Below are positions 6,716 through 11,820 of a stretch of 11,820 nucleotides of DNA, in pieces; position 1 is the stretch's first letter; each line of letters starts with the position of its first letter. The notes under the pieces were generated by a model, which did no database searches, was not told the origin of the DNA, and worked only from the letters and a program-made list of their open reading frames with translations. The DNA is taken from assembly GCA_964623885.1 (NCBI GenBank), contig CAZUVM010000231.1:1-11820 (forward strand), written 5' to 3'. Both the position numbers and the translations under genes were made by a program. The DNA comes from CAZUVM01 sp964623885. Its GTDB lineage: Bacteria > Verrucomicrobiota > Verrucomicrobiia > Limisphaerales > UBA8199.

Positions 6716-7699
6716 ATGAATTACCGCGCTCTTGGAAGAACAGGTTGGAGAGTTTCGGAAATCAGTTTTGGCGCTTGGGCCATCGGCGGGGCCTGGGGCA
6801 GCGTCGATGATACGGAATCCTTGGCCGCGCTGCATGCCGCGCTCGATGGCGGGGTGAATTTCTTCGACACGGCCGATGTCTATGGCGACGGACGCAGCGA
6901 ACGGCTACTGGCTAAACTCAGAAAGGAACGGAAAGAGAGATTTTACATCGCCACCAAGGCCGGACGCCGCCTGCCGGCGCAAACGACCGAAGGTTACAAC
7001 CGCAACAACCTGACGGCCTTTGTCGAGCGCAGTCTCAAGAACCTGGGCACCGACACCATTGATTTGCTGCAACTGCATTGCCCGCCCACTGAGGTCTATT
7101 ACCGCCCTGACGTCTTTGTGATTCTCGACGACTTCGTGAAGGCAGGTAAGCTGAGGTACTATGGGGTCAGCGTGGAGAAGGTTGAAGAAGCGCTCAAGGC
7201 CATCGAGTATCCGAATGTCCAGTCAGTGCAAATCATCTTCAACATTTTCCGCCAGCGCCCGGCGGAACTGTTCTTTGCGGAGGCCCAAAAGCGCAAGGTG
7301 GGCATCCTGGCCCGCGTACCACTGGCCTCCGGTTTGCTGTCGGGGAAAATGTGGGCCGCCACCGAATTTGGGCCAGATGATCATCGGAATTTCAATCGTC
7401 ACGGCGAGGCGTTTGACCGCGGTGAAACTTTTTCCGGCGTGGATTTCATGACCGGCCTGAGCGCGGCGGAAGAATTGAAGAAACTCATTGCACCCGAAGC
7501 GTCGCTCGCGCAGTTCGCTTTGCGATGGATCCTGGAGTTTCCCGCAGTCACATGCGCCATTCCCGGCGCGAAGCGGCCGGCGCAGGTCGTGGAAAACATC
7601 GCTGCGTCCGATTTGCCGTCGCTGTCCAGGGCTTCGCTGAAAAGAGTTGGCGAAATTTACGAGAGCGGAATCAAACCGCTGGTGCATCAGTACTGGTAA
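6716..7699 (+). CDS. Aldo/keto reductase family oxidoreductase
   Basis: A 327-residue cytoplasmic NAD(P)H-dependent oxidoreductase of the aldo/keto reductase superfamily, a TIM-barrel fold reducing aldehydes or ketones, or the reverse. The catalytic tetrad is complete: D51 and Y56 in FFDTADVYGDGRSE, K81 in YIATKAG, H121 in LLQLHCPP. Cofactor-binding features near the C-terminus are present: IPGAKRPAQVVEN (282-294), where the K286-R287 pair suggests NADPH preference. The N-terminal MNYRALGRTGWRVSEISFGAW is the standard opening of this family, which supports ATG 6716 as start. Length and sequence are complete with no sign of damage. It is closest in style to the YajO/general stress protein 69-like group, but the substrate cannot be told. 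Gaps of 166 bases upstream and 146 downstream suggest a single-gene unit; the next gene is convergent. Confidence 0.96.
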   Translation: MNYRALGRTGWRVSEISFGAWAIGGAWGSVDDTESLAALHAALDGGVNFFDTADVYGDGRSERLLAKLRKERKERFYIATKAGRRLPAQTTEGYNRNNLTAFVERSLKNLGTDTIDLLQLHCPPTEVYYRPDVFVILDDFVKAGKLRYYGVSVEKVEEALKAIEYPNVQSVQIIFNIFRQRPAELFFAEAQKRKVGILARVPLASGLLSGKMWAATEFGPDDHRNFNRHGEAFDRGETFSGVDFMTGLSAAEELKKLIAPEASLAQFALRWILEFPAVTCAIPGAKRPAQVVENIAASDLPSLSRASLKRVGEIYESGIKPLVHQYW

Positions 7700-7732
7700 C
7701 AGGACTGACGATGCCAGCCGGCAGCCGCGGCG

Positions 7733-7822
7733 CTGTAGGAGACGACGTGAGAAGTCTCTGATCTAGTTGAGCGAGAACACACGCAAGCCGCTTATCGAGA
7801 CTCCTGACGTCGTCTCCTACAG
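7733..7822. repeat. Large inverted repeat, 26-base arms, in a convergent intergenic gap
   Basis: Arms 7733-7758 and 7797-7822 are reverse complements at 24 of 26 positions. The outer 16 bases are perfect (CTGTAGGAGACGACGT against its complement ending at 7822), and 38 bases form the loop. A 9-base direct repeat, GAGCGAGAA, occurs in the loop (7769-7777) and just at the right edge (7822-7830). The element lies between the stops of the aldo/keto reductase and the minus-strand giant gene. It could be a bidirectional terminator hairpin or a short non-autonomous mobile element (MITE/REP type). No T-run follows either arm, which favours the mobile-element view. No second copy was noticed in this window. 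Confidence 0.85.
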
Positions 7823-7845
7823 AGCGAGAAAAACGGCGGAGACCC

Positions 7846-10800
7846 CTACTGCACGCTCAATCGATAAAACCTTCGCGGCGACGTTGCGCTCGGAGTAACG
7901 ACTGTCTTCAGAGTACCGTCACCGGGAATGGTCTGAAGCGTCACCCATGAGGCGGCCTGCAGGTCATCTTCGTACTGCACCACGTAAGTTTTGCCGGCGA
8001 TGCTTTGGAATGAGAAGGTGAAGTTCGTGCCCGAAATAGCCGGCCCCAGAATGGTGGGCGCGAACGTGCTGACGACAGTCAGATGGGCGACACTGCTGGT
8101 CACCGAACCCGCCAGGTCAGCCACGATAACCGAGTAATCGCCAATGTCTGTAAATTGGGCATTTGAGATGACGAGGCTGGCATTGGTGCCGTTGACGAGG
8201 CTGTTGGTCGAAAGAAGCCATTGATAACTCAAGCCGCCGCCGCAATCGTTGGTGGCGCTGGTCTGCAGCGTAGCAGTTTGACTGACCAGTACCGCGGTGT
8301 TGGTCGGTTGAACCAGGATCACCGGTGGCGAAACCACTGTCAGCGATGCCAGCGGGCTGGTGGCGGTGCCAATGGAATTGCTTACCACCACATCAAAACC
8401 ACCGGCATCGGCGCACTGCGCGTTCGTGCGCGTATACGTGGTATCGGTGGCGCCGTTAATAGGTGTTCCATTCAACCGCCACTGGTAGTCAAGCGGGGTG
8501 GTTCCCGTGGCACTTACCGTGAAGGTGGCATTCGAGCCAACGGCGACGGATTGACTGGCCGGCGGCGTGGTAATGCTTGGTGGCGCCAGAACAGTTACGA
8601 CGGCTATGAGACTCGTGGCTGACCCGGCGAAGTTGGTCACCACGACCTGGTAAGCGCCTGCGTCCGACAGTTGGGCGCGGAACCGGGCGTAAGTGCTAGC
8701 CGTCGCGCCATCAACATTGGTCCCGGAATGCAACCACTGGTAGGTTAGCCCGTCGCCGCAATCGTTCGTCGCGCCCACGACCAGAAATAGTCGCTGGTTC
8801 ACCGCCACGGTTACATTGGTGGGTTGCACTATGACTGAGGGAGCCGTTTCCACCGTTAGCAACGCCACGCTGCTGGTAATACCGCCACCAGCGTTCGTAA
8901 CGACAACATCATACGGTCCGCCATCGGCGCATTGCGGCGCAGACACGGTAAAGCTGGTAGCAGTCGCGCCACCAATGACAACGCCGTTGAAGCGCCATTG
9001 ATAGCCCAGCGGCGCCGTGCCCGAGGCGCCCACAGTGAATGTGGCCGGCACACCCAACGCCACGGTTTGAGGCAGAGGTGGCGTCGTAATGCTCGGCGGC
9101 ACATTCGTAACCAGGATGTAATTTGTCTGGGTCAAGGCGACGCTGCCGCCGGAGTTCGAAGCCATCAATGAGACACTGTAAATGCCAGCCGATGTATATG
9201 TATTGACCGGGTTGACGGCAGTGCTGGTGTTCCCGTCACCGAAATCCCAGGAATACGTAGAAGCCGGCAGCGTCAGATTCGTGAAGTTCACCGTGAGCGG
9301 AACCGGGCCGGTGGTAGGATTGGCTGTGAAATTCGGGATTGGGGCGCACTGGCCGCCACCATCGGTGCACTGCCACTGATAGCTGAGCAGGAGCCCGGGA
9401 GTTAAGCCCCCGGTGCTGCACTCAAAATTACTATAGGCGCTGCCCGTATCCCGTTGAATACCTACGGTCGCTGTATTCCCTGGATCGCCCAACGCGCCAT
9501 AGATGAAGTCCACCCGCGTTTGGCTTTCATAAAGCACAATCTCGAAATCGACTTCCGCGCTGCTGCTGACCAGGGCCGCCCGCCATTCAATATTAAACGT
9601 GCGATTGGGTGCCGCCCCGGTGACTGACGTGTAAATGCCGTCGGTGCCCAGATCCGTTCGCAGGTTGTCCCAGTAGGGGAATATTGGGTAATTCAAACCG
9701 CCGACCGGCAGACAGACGCCGCCGGCAGCGAAGTTGCCGCCAATGAACTGGAGATTGCCGTTCGAGGAGAGCGTGGCGTTGGTGAATGTCCTGCCATAAT
9801 AAGTGACCGGGAACGGCAGAGTGAGCGGCGTGAGCACGTTCTGGCCGTGGTTGCCGGTATCGGTGGTGCCGGGAATGATAGCTGCCCCATTGGTTTGGAA
9901 CAGAGCGTACGTTCCGGAGCCGGGAAGCGTATAGGAAACCACCAGGTTGGTCCCGTTTGCAGCCAGGGTGAGTTTCAAATTGACTGTCGAACCGCAGACG
10001 TAGCCAGGCCCCGTGCTGAACTGGAAGGGCGTGAGATTGGTCACAGTCGTGCTCACCGGGATGTTAGGATAGGCCGAGCTTCCTTGCATAATCGTAACGC
10101 CGGGCGTGGTTGTTGTCAGTGTTGCGGTGATGTTCGTGGCGGTCGGGCCGTTGGTATTGCGGACGTAAAGATAGAGCTGACTGCACTCATTGGGATCCAC
10201 CAGACCATTGGTGTTGCCATCGTTGAGTGAGAAACCGGTGCCCGCCAATGAAGGCGGACCTACCACCGGGATGATGGAGAACATCCCTCGGCCGTGCGTT
10301 ACCGCGATGAGCTTAGGCCCGAGCCAGAAAAGCTGATCGACCGCTACATTGGCCGGTCCGTCATTGCCGGTGGACCACGAGGCCCCGCCGGTCGAGGTGC
10401 CATAGACGCCCACATCGCTGCCGACATAAAAAGTATTGGGATCAAAGGGAGCTACAACCAGGGAATTCATCGGCGCAGCGGGAAGGTTCCCAGAGATACT
10501 GACCCAGCTCACACCACTGTTGGACGACTGCCAGACGTTGCCGGAATTGTAACCGCCGAACGTGGCATAAACCCGTCCGTTAGTCGAAACGGTCAGGCTC
10601 GTGTTATAGCGGGCGGGCAAACCGCTGTTGCGCAGTGTCCAGGTGGGGCTGCCGGCCGTGCCATTGGCCGTGTAGTAGACTTGCCCGTTATTATAACCGA
10701 CGTAAATGACGTCGGAATTGCCCGGTGCAACGGCAATAGCGCTGATCGGAGTTCCAATCGAAGCCTTGATAGCTGTCCAGGTGGGAGTGGTCGCCTTCAC

Positions 10801-11820
10801 ATTTGTGCTGCGCCACAGGCTGACACCACCGGCCAGCATAGTATTCGCGTTGTTGGGATCGAGGATGAAAGGAGCGATGAAATTAGCGTTGTTGCCGGCA
10901 TCCGCGATGCCCGTGTAAATAGAGCTGGCGGAAGCGCCACCATTGGAACTGCGGAAGATTTGAAGGTCCACATATTCGCCATAGAAGTAATTAGGGTTGG
11001 TTGGGTCGGACGCGCATTGTCCGCCATCACCTCCGTACATAGTTGTCCAGCCTTGTTGCCCACCGCCGGTGGTATATCTTTGCGTGCCGTTGTCCTGGCT
11101 ACCGCCGATAATGACGGACGTCGTGGCATTTCCAGCTCCGCCATAGAACTGGGTAATGCCCAGGTTATGATTCAGCGTTGTCCAACCGCCGCCACTGGAG
11201 GCGGTATAGGCGTCGGCCGCGCGGAAAACGCCGCCATCGTTCCCGACGAAGATCGTGCGAGTCGTAGTGCCATTGTAAAACGGGCTGGCCACCAGGATAT
11301 GCTGGTCCGGATGGATGCTGCCGCTATAGCCGCCGATGTCCGTAAAGCTTAGACCGCCATCTGTGCTGCGCCATACATCCAGTCCGCCTACAATCACAAC
11401 ATTCGTATTAACAGGGTCGACCCAAACGAAATTGTCATACCAACCTTGCCCGCCAAGGTAGTTGTTCCCGCCGGCATAGCGCACGGTATAGGTGTGGCCG
11501 CCATCGAGTGAGCGATAGACCTGCCCGCTGCTGTTATCGACTGAGGCGAACACAATCGCCGGGTTTGTCCGAGAGTAGGCCAACTCCACCCGGTCTACTA
11601 CGAAACCGGAAACCACGGGGATGCCCGAAGCGGGAGTCCAGGTTAGACCGCCATCGTTCGAATAAAAGGCGTTGCCGTTATATCCGGAGGCTATGGCTTG
11701 CGTATCGTTCGTAGGGTTGAAGGCGATACAAAGAACTTCGGTCGCCACGCGCTGGGTCCAGTTGGTTCCGCCGTTGGTGCTGCGCCAGATCCCGCTGCGC
11801 GTTGCCGCCAGAATAGTCAG
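7846..11820 (-). CDS. Giant secreted modular protein: BNR propeller, PKD and four Ig-like domains (5' partial)
   Basis: Minus-strand gene ending with TAG at 7846-7848. The frame stays open to the window edge, so the true start and signal peptide lie beyond 11820; GTG at 11748 is internal. At least 1324 residues are visible. Domains from N to C: BNR/Asp-box beta-propeller (window edge to about 10264) with repeats such as IWRSTNGGTNW, YSNDGGLTW, YRSLDGG, VWRSTDGG and WQSSNSGVSW, ending in VTHGRGMF; a sandwich beginning DGNTNGLVDPNE (about 9913-10248); a NIDO-like beta domain (about 9379-9912, FPYWDNLRTDLGTDGIY); a PKD domain (about 9106-9339, YSWDFGDGN); four Ig-like domains (about 8071-9099); and a C-terminal module (7849-8061) with KTYVVQYEDDLQ and RFYRLSVQ. 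Propellers of this kind occur in sortilin-like and GH74-like proteins, but no catalytic residue pair can be assigned. It is probably an extracellular or surface-attached adhesion or carbohydrate-associated protein; the exact role is unknown. Confidence 0.95.
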   Translation of the reverse strand: MTILAATRSGIWRSTNGGTNWTQRVATEVLCIAFNPTNDTQAIASGYNGNAFYSNDGGLTWTPASGIPVVSGFVVDRVELAYSRTNPAIVFASVDNSSGQVYRSLDGGHTYTVRYAGGNNYLGGQGWYDNFVWVDPVNTNVVIVGGLDVWRSTDGGLSFTDIGGYSGSIHPDQHILVASPFYNGTTTRTIFVGNDGGVFRAADAYTASSGGGWTTLNHNLGITQFYGGAGNATTSVIIGGSQDNGTQRYTTGGGQQGWTTMYGGDGGQCASDPTNPNYFYGEYVDLQIFRSSNGGASASSIYTGIADAGNNANFIAPFILDPNNANTMLAGGVSLWRSTNVKATTPTWTAIKASIGTPISAIAVAPGNSDVIYVGYNNGQVYYTANGTAGSPTWTLRNSGLPARYNTSLTVSTNGRVYATFGGYNSGNVWQSSNSGVSWVSISGNLPAAPMNSLVVAPFDPNTFYVGSDVGVYGTSTGGASWSTGNDGPANVAVDQLFWLGPKLIAVTHGRGMFSIIPVVGPPSLAGTGFSLNDGNTNGLVDPNECSQLYLYVRNTNGPTATNITATLTTTTPGVTIMQGSSAYPNIPVSTTVTNLTPFQFSTGPGYVCGSTVNLKLTLAANGTNLVVSYTLPGSGTYALFQTNGAAIIPGTTDTGNHGQNVLTPLTLPFPVTYYGRTFTNATLSSNGNLQFIGGNFAAGGVCLPVGGLNYPIFPYWDNLRTDLGTDGIYTSVTGAAPNRTFNIEWRAALVSSSAEVDFEIVLYESQTRVDFIYGALGDPGNTATVGIQRDTGSAYSNFECSTGGLTPGLLLSYQWQCTDGGGQCAPIPNFTANPTTGPVPLTVNFTNLTLPASTYSWDFGDGNTSTAVNPVNTYTSAGIYSVSLMASNSGGSVALTQTNYILVTNVPPSITTPPLPQTVALGVPATFTVGASGTAPLGYQWRFNGVVIGGATATSFTVSAPQCADGGPYDVVVTNAGGGITSSVALLTVETAPSVIVQPTNVTVAVNQRLFLVVGATNDCGDGLTYQWLHSGTNVDGATASTYARFRAQLSDAGAYQVVVTNFAGSATSLIAVVTVLAPPSITTPPASQSVAVGSNATFTVSATGTTPLDYQWRLNGTPINGATDTTYTRTNAQCADAGGFDVVVSNSIGTATSPLASLTVVSPPVILVQPTNTAVLVSQTATLQTSATNDCGGGLSYQWLLSTNSLVNGTNASLVISNAQFTDIGDYSVIVADLAGSVTSSVAHLTVVSTFAPTILGPAISGTNFTFSFQSIAGKTYVVQYEDDLQAASWVTLQTIPGDGTLKTVVTPSATSPRRFYRLSVQ
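8068..9099 (-). repeat. Tandem duplication of a 172-codon Ig-like domain pair
   Basis: Two adjacent 516-base units, 8584-9099 and 8068-8583, each encode an A-type then a B-type Ig-like domain. Landmarks recur at exactly 172 codons: PPSITTPP, QCAD, VQP, ATNDCG, YQWL and AGS. A-type domains have QCAD in the E-F loop; B-type have NDCG in the B-C loop. The units diverge at many positions, so the duplication is not recent, yet no insertion or deletion is seen at the landmarks. Confidence 0.87.

Noticed and set aside
8068..9099. CRISPR-like or simple DNA repeat array
   Set aside because: The periodicity is 516 bases and reflects duplicated protein domains with diverged DNA, not short identical repeats with spacers.
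10294..11352. 352-codon open frame on the plus strand
   Set aside because: Fully antisense to the giant modular protein, whose Asp-box repeats and domain order are clear. The plus-strand product shows no domain and has the composition of an antisense shadow in GC-rich DNA.
10264..11820. Active sialidase or GH74 xyloglucanase assignment for the propeller region
   Set aside because: Asp-box repeats alone are not diagnostic. No arginine triad of sialidases or paired catalytic aspartates of GH74 could be placed, and the N-terminus is outside the window.

Overview
The window looks like chromosomal DNA from a soil- or sediment-type member of the Verrucomicrobiota, close to the Pedosphaera/Limisphaerales group. 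The main clue is the large secreted protein on the minus strand. It combines Asp-box (BNR) repeats, a PKD domain, tandem bacterial Ig-like domains opening with a PPSITTPP motif, and a C-terminal module with a VQYxxDL...W...RFYRL pattern that I associate with verrucomicrobial secreted proteins. Mostly weak Shine-Dalgarno signals, a secreted family 2 glycosidase and a moderately high GC content fit as well. The assignment is inferred from protein style, not from a marker gene. No rRNA, tRNA, CRISPR array, transposase or phage gene was seen.

Layout: (1) 84-1302, two response regulators in a row on the plus strand. The first is a RegA/ActR-like receiver plus Fis-type helix-turn-helix; the second is a stand-alone receiver translated from a perfect AGGAGG site that overlaps the first gene's stop. 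(2) 1499-2395, a ten-helix EamA/DMT-family permease. (3) 2514-4962, a secreted GH2 beta-galactosidase-like enzyme split by a one-base frameshift at a run of nine G. The catalytic barrel lies before the shift and the DUF4982-like and C-terminal beta-sandwich domains after it. (4) 5139-5897, an unrecognised cysteine-rich, probably exported protein with a duplicated 23-residue C-terminal motif, preceded by an AT-rich stretch with a consensus-like promoter. (5) 6040-6549, a small putative lipoprotein with a carboxypeptidase-regulatory-like domain. (6) 6716-7699, an aldo/keto reductase with an intact catalytic tetrad. (7) 7733-7822, a large near-perfect inverted repeat between convergent genes. (8) 7846 to the window end, minus strand: a giant modular secreted protein whose N-terminus lies beyond the window.

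Apart from the two response regulators the genes do not form an obvious operon; most gaps are 100-200 bases. The shared theme is the cell surface and carbohydrate or small-molecule handling: exported glycosidase, permease, lipoprotein and giant adhesin-like protein. The strongest items for a second look are the poly-G frameshift in the glycosidase, the exact 172-codon Ig-pair duplication with cysteines placed for inter-domain disulfides, the unknown cysteine-rich protein with its twin motif, and the hairpin element at 7733-7822.
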